Assembly: GCA_902569405.1 (NCBI GenBank)
Contig: CACFTX010000002.1
Location: 88,803 to 152,802 of the forward strand
DNA: 64,000 nt
Source of the DNA: an uncultured Pelagibacteraceae bacterium
GTDB taxonomy: Bacteria > Pseudomonadota > Alphaproteobacteria > Pelagibacterales > Pelagibacteraceae
Direction of reading: 5' to 3'
The notes under the pieces are model-generated. The model ran no database searches and was not told where the DNA came from. It saw only the letters and a list, made by a program, of their open reading frames with translations. Each line of letters opens with the position of its first letter. Within the stretch, counting starts at the first letter, position 1. A program made the translations under genes and the position numbers. Of this stretch, positions 17,122-28,042 are shown one piece after another.

Positions 17122-18219
17122 ATGGTTGATGATTTTAAAAGTAGAGGTGGCAGTCCATGGGGTACACCCCCAGGAGGTGGAGGAAATGGATCTGGAAGAG
17201 GACCAACCCCACCAGACATTGAAGAAATCATAAAAAAAATTCAAAAAACAATTAATAATATTTTGCCCGGCGGAGGTTCTGGTGGAGCAAAATCTATAGT
17301 TGTCGGAATAGTTATTCTTGGTTTTATTTGGTTAGCTAGTGGTTTGTATAGAGTATTGCCAGATGAACAAGGCGTTGTTTTAAGATTTGGAAAATTTGTA
17401 AAAACAACTCAACCAGGATTAAATTATCATATTCCTTTTCCTGTAGAGAGCGTTCAAACACCTAAAGTTACAAAAGTAAATCGAATGGATATTGGTTTTA
17501 GATCTGAAAGAGATACTGGTTTTACTTCCGGAGGAGTTGCAGATGTTCCAGAAGAAAGTTTAATGTTAACCGGAGATGAAAATATTGTTAACATCGACTT
17601 TTCTGTTTTCTGGGTAATTAAAGATGCTGGTAAATTTTTATTTAAGATTCAAGACCCACAAGGAACAGTTAAGGCAGCAGCCGAAACTGCAATGAGAGAA
17701 GTTATTGCAAAATCAAGAATTCAACCAATTTTAACAGAAGGAAGAGCAAAAATTGAAATAGAAACTCAAGAAATTATTCAATCAATTTTAGATGAATACA
17801 ACAGCGGTATTCAAGTTACACAAGTGCAAACTCAAAAAGCTGACCCACCCGATCAAGTAATTGATGCATTTAGAGATGTACAAGCTGCAAGAGCAGATAT
17901 GGAAAGATCTAAAAATGAAGCAGAGGCTTATGCAAACGATGTTATCCCAAGAGCAAGAGGAGAAGCTCAAAAAATTTTACAGGCAGCTGAAGCATACAAA
18001 AAAGAAGTGGTTGCAAAAGCAGAAGGTGAAGCGAGCAGATTTGTATCGATATATAATGAGTATGCAAAAGCAAAACAAGTTACCCAAGAGAGAATGTATT
18101 TAGAAACAATGGAAAAAGTACTTGCAGATATTGACAAAGTAATTATTGATAAAAATTCTGGCTCAGGAGTAGTACCTTATTTACCATTGCCAGAATTAAA
18201 AAAAAAAGGAAGTAATTAA
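17122..18219 (+). CDS. hflK: HflK, subunit of the FtsH-associated HflKC complex
   Basis: HflK and HflC form a membrane cage of SPFH/prohibitin proteins around the FtsH protease. HflK has its usual Gly/Pro-rich cytoplasmic N-terminus (SPWGTPPGGGGNGSGRG), a membrane helix at about residues 58-76 (SIVVGIVILGFIWLASGLY), an SPFH domain starting RVLPDEQGVVLRFGKFV, and a long alpha-helical stalk rich in Ala, Glu and Lys. It ends where hflC begins (shared ATGA). The 365-residue length is normal. It heads an operon hflK-hflC-DUF2065-degP devoted to membrane and envelope protein quality control. Confidence 0.96.
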   Translation: MVDDFKSRGGSPWGTPPGGGGNGSGRGPTPPDIEEIIKKIQKTINNILPGGGSGGAKSIVVGIVILGFIWLASGLYRVLPDEQGVVLRFGKFVKTTQPGLNYHIPFPVESVQTPKVTKVNRMDIGFRSERDTGFTSGGVADVPEESLMLTGDENIVNIDFSVFWVIKDAGKFLFKIQDPQGTVKAAAETAMREVIAKSRIQPILTEGRAKIEIETQEIIQSILDEYNSGIQVTQVQTQKADPPDQVIDAFRDVQAARADMERSKNEAEAYANDVIPRARGEAQKILQAAEAYKKEVVAKAEGEASRFVSIYNEYAKAKQVTQERMYLETMEKVLADIDKVIIDKNSGSGVVPYLPLPELKKKGSN

Positions 18220-19091
18220 TGAAAGCTAATAAATTTATATTACCAATAATTGTCGGAATATTTGTAATATCCTTTTTCTCTATTTTTATAGTTAAAGAAG
18301 TTAATCAAGCAATTGTATTACAATTTGGTGACCCTAAGAGAATTATATTAAAACCAGGTTTAAATTTTAAAATTCCTTTTATACAAAATGTTGTTTTCTT
18401 GGATAAAAGAATTTTGAATCTTGATACACCGCCAGAAGAAGTTATTGCATCAGATCAAAAAAGATTAATAGTAGACGCATTTGCAAGATTTCAAATTGTA
18501 GATCCTTTAAAATTCTATATTTCAGTTGGCAATGAAAGAGTAGCAAGATCAAGATTATCTACTGTTATAAATTCAAGAATAAGAAACGTTCTTGGTCAAC
18601 AAGAACTTCAAACGCTATTATCTAAAGATAGGACTAAACAAATGACCTTAATTCAAGAAGGTGTTAATACCGAAGCAGAAAACTTTGGTATTAAAATAGT
18701 AGACGTTAGAATTAAGAGAGCAGATTTGCCTCAGGCAAATAGTGAAGCGATTTATAGAAGAATGCAAACTGAAAGAGAAAGAGAAGCAAAAGAATTTAGA
18801 GCTAGAGGTGCTGAAATGGCAGTAACAATTACTTCAACTGCGGATAAAGAAGTTACAGTAATACTTGCAGATGCTGAAAAACAATCTGAAATAATGAAAG
18901 GAGAAGGCGACGGGTTAAGAAACAAAATATTTGCTGATGCATTTGGTAAAGACCCAGATTTTTTTGCTTTTTATAGAGCAATGCAAGCATATGAAAAAGC
19001 TTTAATAGGAGGAGATACCTCTCTAATTTTATCTCCAGATAGTGAATTTTTTAAATTCTTTGGAAATATAAAGCATAAATCATCACAATAA
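18219..19091 (+). CDS. hflC: HflC, subunit of the FtsH-associated HflKC complex
   Basis: Partner of HflK. A 290-residue protein with an N-terminal membrane helix (ILPIIVGIFVISFFSIFIV), then the SPFH domain (EVNQAIVLQFGDPKRIILKPGLNFKIPF), and the helical stalk with EREREAKEFRARGAEMA and TADKEVTVILADAEKQSEIMKGEGDG, which are characteristic of HflC. The end FFAFYRAMQAYEKAL and the LSPDSEFFKFF tail also fit. It overlaps the hflK stop and precedes a small DUF2065 gene by 11 bases. Confidence 0.96.
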   Translation: MKANKFILPIIVGIFVISFFSIFIVKEVNQAIVLQFGDPKRIILKPGLNFKIPFIQNVVFLDKRILNLDTPPEEVIASDQKRLIVDAFARFQIVDPLKFYISVGNERVARSRLSTVINSRIRNVLGQQELQTLLSKDRTKQMTLIQEGVNTEAENFGIKIVDVRIKRADLPQANSEAIYRRMQTEREREAKEFRARGAEMAVTITSTADKEVTVILADAEKQSEIMKGEGDGLRNKIFADAFGKDPDFFAFYRAMQAYEKALIGGDTSLILSPDSEFFKFFGNIKHKSSQ

Positions 19092-19102
19092 ATAATATAG
19101 AA

Positions 19103-19288
19103 ATGAAAGAGCTTATAATAGCTTTTGGACTTTTTCTTTTTATCGAAGGCATTTTATATGCCTTATTTCCAGCAAAAATGAAAAATATGTTACAAAGACT
19201 AGGAATGATTAAAGACTCTCAACTAAGAACAGGGGGATTAGTCTTTGCTTTAATTGGTTTTTTAATTGTTTGGTACATTAAAAATTAA
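19103..19288 (+). CDS. DUF2065-type small membrane protein
   Basis: A 61-residue protein with two membrane helices: ELIIAFGLFLFIEGILYALFP and LRTGGLVFALIGFLIVWYIK, separated by a short basic loop (KMKNMLQRLGMIKDS). Sequence, size and position directly after hflC match the DUF2065 family, which is commonly encoded between hflC and degP/purA. Its function is unknown. It is one base from the degP ATG, implying translational coupling. Confidence 0.8.
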   Translation: MKELIIAFGLFLFIEGILYALFPAKMKNMLQRLGMIKDSQLRTGGLVFALIGFLIVWYIKN

Positions 19289-19289
19289 T

Positions 19290-20690
19290 ATGAAGAAAAT
19301 AAAATTAATATTATTTGCGATTTTTTTTATTAATTATTCATTTGTTTCATTAGGCAAAGATGTGCCTGCTTCTTTTGCAGATTTAGCAGAAAAGTTAATG
19401 CCATCAGTGGTAAATATATCAACAACACAAACGGTTGTAACAAGCACAAATCCTTTTCCTTTTGAATTTCCACCAGGCTCTCCATTTGAGGATTTATTTA
19501 AGGAATTTGGCACACCTCAAAAAAGAAAAGCAAGTGCACTTGGTTCTGGCTTTATAATAGATGCTAAAGGAATAGTAGTTACCAATAACCATGTTATTCA
19601 GGGTGCTGAAGATATTTTAGTAAGAGTTGATGGAGAGGAAGAATATAAGGCAAAAGTTATAGGAGCAGATCCATTGTCAGATATTGCAGTTCTTGAAATA
19701 GATTCAAATGAAAAATTTAAACCTGTAAAATTTGGAGATTCTGACAAAGCAAGAATTGGAGATTGGGTTATAGCAATAGGAAATCCCTTTGGCTTAGGAG
19801 GAACTGTAACATCTGGAATTATTTCTGCTCGGAATAGATCAATAGGTTTGTCAAGATATGAAGACTATATTCAAACTGATGCATCTATTAATCAAGGAAA
19901 TTCAGGTGGACCTCTTTTTGATATGAGTGGGAATGTTATAGGAATTAATACAGCAATATTAGGACAATCAGGATCAATTGGAATTGGTTTTTCTATTCCA
20001 GCTAATAGTGCAAAAATAGTTATAGATCAATTAATAGAATTTGGAGAAACTAAAAGGGGATGGCTAGGTGTAAGAATTCAAGATGTGTCAAAAGAAATTG
20101 CAGATTTAGAAAAATTAGATAAACCAAGAGGAGCATTAGTTGCAAGTGTTGCTAAAAATAGTCCATCAGACAAAGCCGGAATTAAAGCTGGAGATATTAT
20201 TTTGGAATTTAATGGAACTCCAATTAAAGAAATGAAAGAATTACCAAAAATTGTTGCTCTAACAGAAGTAGGCAAGGTAGTAGAAGTTAAAATTTGGAGA
20301 AATCAAAAAGAAATAATAAAAAAAATTAAATTAGGACGATTAGAGACATCGGAAGATTTCAAAGCGAAGAAGCCAATAGAAACATCTAAGCATACAAAAA
20401 TAGATGAGCTAAAAATAACAGTAAGACTTTTAAACAGTGATGATATTGATAAAAGGCAACTTCCAAAAGGTAGCACAGGATTGGTGATAACTGATATTGA
20501 TACTGATAGCCCAATCAATTATTTAAATGTCAACAATATTATTGTTGAAGCCCAAAAGAAAAAGATTAAATCTATTGAAGAATTTAAAAGAATAATAAAG
20601 GTAACTAAAAACTCAAGTGAAAAAACTATTCTTATTGCAATTTATAATAATCAAAACCAAAGACGATATATTGGTATTAAACTAGATTAA
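19290..20690 (+). CDS. degP: DegP/HtrA-family periplasmic serine protease
   Basis: A trypsin-like protease/chaperone of the periplasm. The ATG at 19290 gives a typical signal peptide (MKKIKLILFAIFFINYSFVSLG); the TTG start of the ORF track is rejected. The triad is His in VVTNNHVIQGA (about residue 104), Asp in PLSDIAVLEID (about 134) and Ser in QGNSGGPLFD (about 208). Two PDZ domains follow, the first opening RGWLGVRIQDVSKEI, the second near the C-terminus (KGSTGLVITDIDTDSP). The 466-residue length fits. Position after hflKC suggests shared duty in clearing damaged envelope proteins. Confidence 0.95.
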   Translation: MKKIKLILFAIFFINYSFVSLGKDVPASFADLAEKLMPSVVNISTTQTVVTSTNPFPFEFPPGSPFEDLFKEFGTPQKRKASALGSGFIIDAKGIVVTNNHVIQGAEDILVRVDGEEEYKAKVIGADPLSDIAVLEIDSNEKFKPVKFGDSDKARIGDWVIAIGNPFGLGGTVTSGIISARNRSIGLSRYEDYIQTDASINQGNSGGPLFDMSGNVIGINTAILGQSGSIGIGFSIPANSAKIVIDQLIEFGETKRGWLGVRIQDVSKEIADLEKLDKPRGALVASVAKNSPSDKAGIKAGDIILEFNGTPIKEMKELPKIVALTEVGKVVEVKIWRNQKEIIKKIKLGRLETSEDFKAKKPIETSKHTKIDELKITVRLLNSDDIDKRQLPKGSTGLVITDIDTDSPINYLNVNNIIVEAQKKKIKSIEEFKRIIKVTKNSSEKTILIAIYNNQNQRRYIGIKLD

Positions 20691-20692
20691 CA

Positions 20693-21604
20693 ATGGAGAT
20701 AAAGTCCAAAATTATTTTAATTTCTGGACCAACAGCTTCAGGAAAATCAAATTTTGCAGTTAAACTTGCTAAAAAAATAAATGGAGAAATTATTAATGCA
20801 GATAGTATGCAAATATACAAACAATTTAAAATATTAACTGCAAGACCATCCAAAATAGATCAAAAAAATATAAAACATCATCTTTATGGAGTAGTTGATG
20901 TAAAAACTAATTTTTCGACAGGACATTGGTTAAAACTTGCAATTAAAAAAATTCAAGAAATTCAAAAGAGAAACAAAATACCAGTTTTAGTTGGTGGTAC
21001 AGGGCTTTATTTTAATTCTCTAGTAAACGGATTAGTTAAAATACCAAATATTCCAATAAAATTTAGAAACAAAATTAGATTAATGCAAAAAAAATATGGT
21101 CAAAAAAAATTTTATAAAAAACTTTTAAAAATTGATCCAAAGGTAAAAGATAAAATTGACACAAATGATTCACAAAGATCCATAAGAGCTTTTGAAGTTA
21201 AGTCTTACAGCAAAAAATCTATGTATGATTGGTTAGCTCAAACAAAACCGAACTTTAAAGAGGATCAATTTTTAAAATTGTATATAAATTTTGATAGAAA
21301 AAAATTGATTGATAGAATTGAAAAAAGAGTTGAAAAAATGATAAAATTGGGCGCAATAAAAGAAGTTAAAAAATTTAGAAAATTAAAATTTTACAAACAA
21401 TCTAGTGTTCATAAAGTTATAGGAGTTCAAGAATTAAGTAAATTTTTAGAAAAAAAAATAAAAAAAACAGAAGCCAAAGAATTGATAGCCATAAGAACCA
21501 GACAATATGCTAAGAGACAGGCTACTTGGGCAAGAAGCAAGATGACCAAATGGTTTTGGATTAATCCTAAAGACCTACAAATTTGGATAAAAAAAGCTTT
21601 TTAA
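20693..21604 (+). CDS. miaA: tRNA dimethylallyltransferase MiaA
   Basis: MiaA adds an isopentenyl group to A37 of tRNAs reading UNN codons. The protein (303 residues) opens with the P-loop LISGPTASGKSNFAVKLA, followed by INADSMQIYKQF, the LYGVVD block, PVLVGGTGLYFNSLVNGL, and the C-terminal IAIRTRQYAKRQATWARSK, all family hallmarks. It starts 2 bases after degP and so belongs to the same transcript. Convergent with a small secreted-protein gene, with a 4-base overlap. Confidence 0.96.
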   Translation: MEIKSKIILISGPTASGKSNFAVKLAKKINGEIINADSMQIYKQFKILTARPSKIDQKNIKHHLYGVVDVKTNFSTGHWLKLAIKKIQEIQKRNKIPVLVGGTGLYFNSLVNGLVKIPNIPIKFRNKIRLMQKKYGQKKFYKKLLKIDPKVKDKIDTNDSQRSIRAFEVKSYSKKSMYDWLAQTKPNFKEDQFLKLYINFDRKKLIDRIEKRVEKMIKLGAIKEVKKFRKLKFYKQSSVHKVIGVQELSKFLEKKIKKTEAKELIAIRTRQYAKRQATWARSKMTKWFWINPKDLQIWIKKAF

Positions 21605-21807
21605 TAATTTTTAACTTCTTCTTTAACTTCTGAAGGAGTTTTTCCATCTATTTTAAAACTTTTTCCTAATTTTTTTGCTGTACACATCAAATATTCTTTA
21701 GATAGTTTTTTATATTCAGAACATTCTTTCTTTTCTTCTGCATTGGAAGAATGGGAAATGCTTAGTAAGATAACAAGCATTACGCTTAATTTAATAAAAA
21801 ATTTCAT
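21601..21807 (-). CDS. Small secreted hypothetical protein
   Basis: The track ORF (126 residues) begins with an unlikely N-terminus. The in-frame ATG at 21807 gives a clean 68-residue protein, MKFFIKLSVMLVILLSISHSSNA, with signal-peptidase site SNA-EE at about residue 23. The mature part is about 45 residues, charged, with two cysteines (ECSEYKKLSKEYLMCTAKKLGKS). This resembles small periplasmic proteins common in SAR11-type genomes, but I recognise no named family. It is divergent from ilvB and convergent on miaA. Confidence 0.55.
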   Translation of the reverse strand: MKFFIKLSVMLVILLSISHSSNAEEKKECSEYKKLSKEYLMCTAKKLGKSFKIDGKTPSEVKEEVKNY

Positions 21808-21874
21808 AAAACCATTATAAACGTAAAATGATATTCGTAAATAGCTAAGGTTCAATAAGAATATTGTTGAAGGG

Positions 21875-21925
21875 ATGAATTTTGTGGTTCTTTTCTCTAA
21901 AGTCCAAAAATTTTTATTACAATAA
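21875..21925 (+). CDS. Possible 16-residue branched-chain leader peptide upstream of ilvB
   Basis: ATG AAT TTT GTG GTT CTT encodes the beginning of a 16-residue ORF, MNFVVLFSKVQKFLLQ, in which six residues are Val or Leu, located 50 bases before ilvB. Leader peptides of this kind sense branched-chain aminoacyl-tRNA in attenuated ilv operons. I see no convincing terminator/antiterminator pair, and the GAAGGG ribosome site is too close to the ATG. Chance occurrence is quite possible. Confidence 0.2.
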   Translation: MNFVVLFSKVQKFLLQ

Positions 21926-21974
21926 TTTGCTCTTAAACTTGACCAATTAATATAAAGTCCGATAGATTGCCTGA

Positions 21975-23741
21975 ATGTCAAAATTGTATTCAGGCGCTGA
22001 AATTGTATTTAAATGTCTAGAAGACCAGGGAGTTAAATCTATCTTTGGTTATCCGGGTGGAGCTGTACTTCCAATTTATGATGAGTTAAAAAATTTTCCA
22101 TCAGTTAAACATTTTTTGGTTAGACATGAACAAGGAGCGGGGCATGCTGCAGAAGGATATGCAAGATCTTCAGGAAAGCCAGGAGTTGCTATAGTAACAT
22201 CAGGACCTGGTGCAACAAACATAGTCACAGCTTTAACTGATGCATATATGGACTCTGTCCCAATTGTTTGTATATCTGGACAAGTACCGACTCATTTAAT
22301 CGGAACTGATGCTTTTCAAGAATGTGATACTACCGGTATCACTAGACCATGCACAAAACACAATTGGTTAGTTAAAGATGTAAAAGATTTATCGAAAATT
22401 ATTCACAGAGCATTTGAAGTTGCAACAACAGGAAGACCAGGACCAGTTCTGGTCGATATTCCAAAAGATATTCAGTTTCAAAAAACAAGTTATACAAAAT
22501 ATAAAAAACAAAAAAAATTAAACGGCAAATCTCAAAATAATTTTAAACAGTCCGAAATTGATGAGTTAATAAAATTAATGGGCAGCGCTTCAAAACCAAT
22601 TTTTTATACTGGTGGAGGCGTAATTAACTCGGGTCCCAAAGCAAGTGAACTGCTTAGAGAGCTAGTTTCTGCAACTGGATTTCCAATCACATCAACTCTG
22701 CAAGGTCTTGGTGCTTTTCCTGCAAGTGATAATCAGTTTTTAGGCATGTTAGGAATGCACGGAACTTATGAAGCAAACAATGCAATGCATGATTGTGATT
22801 TAATGATAAACATCGGTGCAAGATTTGATGACAGAATTACTGGAAAGTTAGATGAATTTTCTCCAAAATCAAAAAAAGTTCATATTGATATTGATCCATC
22901 TTCAATTAATAAAAATGTTAAAGTAGATTTAGCAATTGTTGGAGATGTAGCAGAAGTTATGAGCTCAACTTTAAAAACAATAAAAAAAATTAAACCAAGT
23001 TTTACAAAATCAAACAAACAAAAGATTTCTAAATGGTGGGAAAAGATTGAAAAGTGGCGTTCTGTAAATTCACTTAATTATATAAATAGTACAGAAACTA
23101 TAAAACCACAGTATGCCGTTCAAAGACTTTATGAATTAACAAAAGATAAAGACACTTATATAACGACTGAGGTTGGACAACATCAAATGTGGGCAGCTCA
23201 ACATTACAAATTTGATAAACCAAATAGATGGATGACTTCTGGTGGTTTAGGAACAATGGGATATGGATTACCAGCGGCGATAGGGGTTCAGGTTGCTAAT
23301 CCAAATAAATTAGTTGTTGATATTGCCGGAGAAGCATCTGTTTTGATGACTATGCAAGAAATGTCAACTGCAGTTCAATATAGCTTACCGATTAAAATTT
23401 TTATTTTAAATAATGAATATATGGGAATGGTTCGTCAATGGCAGGAATTATTACACGATAAAAATTATTCAGAAAGTTATACCGCTGCTTTACCAGATTT
23501 TGTTAAATTAGCAGAAGCTTATGGTTGTGTTGGTATAAGAGCAACAACTCCTGAAGAACTTGATGATAAAATTATCGAGATGCTAAATACGGAAAGACCA
23601 GTAATATTTGATTGTCGAGTTGATAAAATTGAGAACTGCTTTCCAATGATTCCATCAGGAAAACCACATAATGAAATGTTACTTGGTCCAAATGATCAAA
23701 AAGAAAAAAAAATTACCGGAAAGGGGAAAACGTTAGTTTAA
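21975..23741 (+). CDS. ilvB: Acetolactate synthase, large (catalytic) subunit
   Basis: A ThDP-dependent enzyme that condenses pyruvate with pyruvate or 2-oxobutyrate, the first common step of Val, Leu and Ile synthesis. The 588-residue protein has the N-terminal pyrimidine-binding domain (FGYPGGAVLPIYDEL; catalytic Glu in RHEQGAGHAAEGYARSSG), a central FAD-type domain (GARFDDRITGKL), and the C-terminal ThDP pyrophosphate domain (GGLGTMGYGLPAAIG, then AGEASVLMTMQE and LNNEYMGMVRQWQ). It shares an ATGA junction with ilvN. First gene of ilvB-ilvN-ilvC. Confidence 0.97.
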   Translation: MSKLYSGAEIVFKCLEDQGVKSIFGYPGGAVLPIYDELKNFPSVKHFLVRHEQGAGHAAEGYARSSGKPGVAIVTSGPGATNIVTALTDAYMDSVPIVCISGQVPTHLIGTDAFQECDTTGITRPCTKHNWLVKDVKDLSKIIHRAFEVATTGRPGPVLVDIPKDIQFQKTSYTKYKKQKKLNGKSQNNFKQSEIDELIKLMGSASKPIFYTGGGVINSGPKASELLRELVSATGFPITSTLQGLGAFPASDNQFLGMLGMHGTYEANNAMHDCDLMINIGARFDDRITGKLDEFSPKSKKVHIDIDPSSINKNVKVDLAIVGDVAEVMSSTLKTIKKIKPSFTKSNKQKISKWWEKIEKWRSVNSLNYINSTETIKPQYAVQRLYELTKDKDTYITTEVGQHQMWAAQHYKFDKPNRWMTSGGLGTMGYGLPAAIGVQVANPNKLVVDIAGEASVLMTMQEMSTAVQYSLPIKIFILNNEYMGMVRQWQELLHDKNYSESYTAALPDFVKLAEAYGCVGIRATTPEELDDKIIEMLNTERPVIFDCRVDKIENCFPMIPSGKPHNEMLLGPNDQKEKKITGKGKTLV

Positions 23742-24289
23742 TGAGTAAACCAAAATCAGCTTACAGCATCCCAGGTAAAATTGGCAAAATGGACACTCAT
23801 ATTATTGTTGTATGGGTAGATAATGAAGCAGGTGTTTTGGCTAGAGTAGTTGGTTTGTTTTCTGGCAGAGGATACAATATTGAGTCTTTAGCTGTTGCAG
23901 AAATAGATTCAAAAAAAAATCTTTCTAGAATAACCATAGTAACAACAGGTACCCCTCAAGTGATAGAGCAGATTAAGTTACAGTTAAAAAAATTAGTGCC
24001 AGTTCATAAAGTTGCTGATTTTAAAAGAGAAGATAAAAAAGTTATATTTAAAGAGATGGCTTTATTAAAAATAGTAGGAAATACAGCAAAAACAAAGAAA
24101 GCTTTAAATGTTTGTAAAAAATATAATGCCGTTATACTAGACAAAACTAAAAAGTCGATTGTAATTCAAATTACTGCTTTGAGGAGAGATATAGATAGAG
24201 TGTCAGTTAAATTAAAGTTACTTGGTCTTGTTAGTGCCTCTAGAACAGGAGCAGTTGCAATGACAAGAGGAGCAGAAGTATTTAAATAA
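23741..24289 (+). CDS. ilvN: Acetolactate synthase, small (regulatory) subunit
   Basis: The regulatory subunit that stabilises IlvB and confers feedback inhibition by valine. The 182-residue protein has an N-terminal ACT domain beginning IIVVWVDNEAGVLARVVGLFSGRGYNIESLAV, the standard IlvN/IlvH signature, and a C-terminal domain (ALLKIVGNTAKTKKALNV...TGAVAMTRGAEVFK). An N-terminal tail of about 17 residues precedes the ACT domain. Overlaps ilvB by 1 base and precedes ilvC by 15 bases. Confidence 0.96.
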   Translation: MSKPKSAYSIPGKIGKMDTHIIVVWVDNEAGVLARVVGLFSGRGYNIESLAVAEIDSKKNLSRITIVTTGTPQVIEQIKLQLKKLVPVHKVADFKREDKKVIFKEMALLKIVGNTAKTKKALNVCKKYNAVILDKTKKSIVIQITALRRDIDRVSVKLKLLGLVSASRTGAVAMTRGAEVFK

Positions 24290-25327
<1,038 letters not shown>

Positions 25328-25346
25328 ATTAATCGATTAATTTTTT
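25328..25346 (+). terminator. Weak intrinsic-terminator-like palindrome after ilvC
   Basis: ATTAATCGATTAAT is a perfect 14-base palindrome followed directly by TTTTT, beginning immediately after the ilvC stop. The stem is short and AT-rich, so termination would be weak or partial, with leuA 70 bases further on. Confidence 0.3.
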
Positions 25347-25417
25347 ACTAAAATAATCAATTTATTTTGCAATCTAGGCGAGAGGTTGTATATTATTGGT
25401 GCTATAAATTAATTACA

Positions 25418-27001
25418 ATGTCAGAGAATAATAGAGTTTACATATTTGATACAACAATGCGTGACGGTGAACAATCACCAGGTGCATCAATGAGTTTGGA
25501 AGAAAAAATCCAAATCGCAAGAGTATTTGACGAATTGGGGGTTGATATAATTGAAGCTGGATTTCCGATTGCTTCTCCAGGAGATTTTGAAGCTGTAACT
25601 GAAATTAGTAAAATATTAAAAAAATCTATTCCTGCAGGATTATCAAGACATTCAAAAAAAGATATTGATAGATGCTATGAAGCACTAAAACATGCTGAAA
25701 GATTTAGAATTCATACTTTTATATCTACAAGCCCACTACATATGAAGCATAAGTTAAATAAATCTCCAGAAGAAGTTTATGAAGCAATAAAAGAACATGT
25801 AACTTACGCAAGAAAATTTACTGATGATGTTGAGTGGTCTTGTGAGGATGGAACAAGAACTGATATGGACTATATGTGCAAAACTGTAGAGCTTGCAATT
25901 AAATGCGGAGCAAAAACAATAAACATTCCTGATACAGTGGGATACACGGTTCCTTCAGAATTTACAAAAATTATTCAAACCTTATTAAATAAAGTTCCAA
26001 ACATAGACAAAGCAATATTATCTACACACTGTCACAATGATTTGGGCTTAGCTGTAGCAAACTCATTAGCAGGAGTACAAGCTGGCGCAAGACAAATTGA
26101 ATGTACAATAAATGGAATTGGAGAAAGAGCAGGCAATGCTGCATTAGAGGAAGTAGTTATGGCAATGAAGACAAGACCCGACTTAATGCCTTATGAAACT
26201 GGAATTAATACTACACTTTTGAGCAAAGCATCAAAAGTTGTTTCAAATGCAACTGGTTTTCCTGTTCAATACAATAAAGCAATTGTAGGTAAAAATGCTT
26301 TTGCACATGAATCTGGCATTCACCAAGATGGAATGCTTAAAAATAGAAATACTTATGAGATAATGACACCTGAAAGTGTTGGAGTTAAACAGACATCATT
26401 AGTTATGGGAAAACATTCAGGTAGACATGCATTTAAAGACAAATTAACAAGTCTTGGATATAAAGATGTTACTGACGATGTAATTGAGAGTGCATTTGGA
26501 AAATTTAAAGTTTTAGCAGATAAGAAAAAACATGTTTACGACGAAGATATTATCGCTTTGGTAGATGATAGCTTAATTATAGACAATAAAGTAAATGCTA
26601 TTAACTTAAAATCTTTAAAGGTATATGCAGGAACAGGTGAGCCTCAAAAAGCCGAAATGATTTTGGATGTATATGGCGATGTCAAAAATGCTACAGAAAC
26701 TGGAGATGGTCCTGTTGATGCTATTTTTAAATGCATCAAAAAATTATATCCTCACGATGTTAAGCTTCAATTGTATCAAGTTCATGCTGTGACCGAAGGA
26801 ACAGATGCCCAGGCAACTGTAAGTGTCCGAATTGAGGAAAATGGGAAAACAACTGTTGGACAAGCAGCAGATACTGATACATTAGTTGCATCAGCTAATG
26901 CATACATCAACGCGTTGAATAAAATGATAATTAAGAGAGACAAAACTGCTCCAGGAGAAACCAAAGAGCAAAATTTTGAACAAAAAGTGAGAGGAATTTA
27001 A
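25418..27001 (+). CDS. leuA: 2-isopropylmalate synthase
   Basis: LeuA condenses acetyl-CoA with 2-oxoisovalerate, the first committed step of leucine synthesis. I start it at the ATG at 25418 (MSENNRVYIFDTTMRDG), discarding 17 residues of the track ORF; this gives 527 residues. The catalytic TIM barrel carries FDTTMRDGEQSPGASM, HTFISTSP, and the metal-binding STHCHNDLGLAVANSLAGV. Next come GIGERAGNAALEEVVM and the LeuA dimer region with HESGIHQDGMLKNRNTYEIM. The C-terminal regulatory domain, which binds leucine, is complete (residues about 390-510). It ends one base before mreB. Confidence 0.95.
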   Translation: MSENNRVYIFDTTMRDGEQSPGASMSLEEKIQIARVFDELGVDIIEAGFPIASPGDFEAVTEISKILKKSIPAGLSRHSKKDIDRCYEALKHAERFRIHTFISTSPLHMKHKLNKSPEEVYEAIKEHVTYARKFTDDVEWSCEDGTRTDMDYMCKTVELAIKCGAKTINIPDTVGYTVPSEFTKIIQTLLNKVPNIDKAILSTHCHNDLGLAVANSLAGVQAGARQIECTINGIGERAGNAALEEVVMAMKTRPDLMPYETGINTTLLSKASKVVSNATGFPVQYNKAIVGKNAFAHESGIHQDGMLKNRNTYEIMTPESVGVKQTSLVMGKHSGRHAFKDKLTSLGYKDVTDDVIESAFGKFKVLADKKKHVYDEDIIALVDDSLIIDNKVNAINLKSLKVYAGTGEPQKAEMILDVYGDVKNATETGDGPVDAIFKCIKKLYPHDVKLQLYQVHAVTEGTDAQATVSVRIEENGKTTVGQAADTDTLVASANAYINALNKMIIKRDKTAPGETKEQNFEQKVRGI

Positions 27002-28036
<1,035 letters not shown>

Positions 28037-28042
28037 AATAAA

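Noticed and set aside
17861-18103. Plus-strand 80-residue ORF within hflK
   Set aside because: It overlaps the hflK stalk in another frame; composition follows from hflK codons.
19266-19289. TTG start for degP
   Set aside because: It would add MFGTLKIN before an otherwise ideal signal peptide and lie inside the preceding gene; the ATG at 19290 is better.
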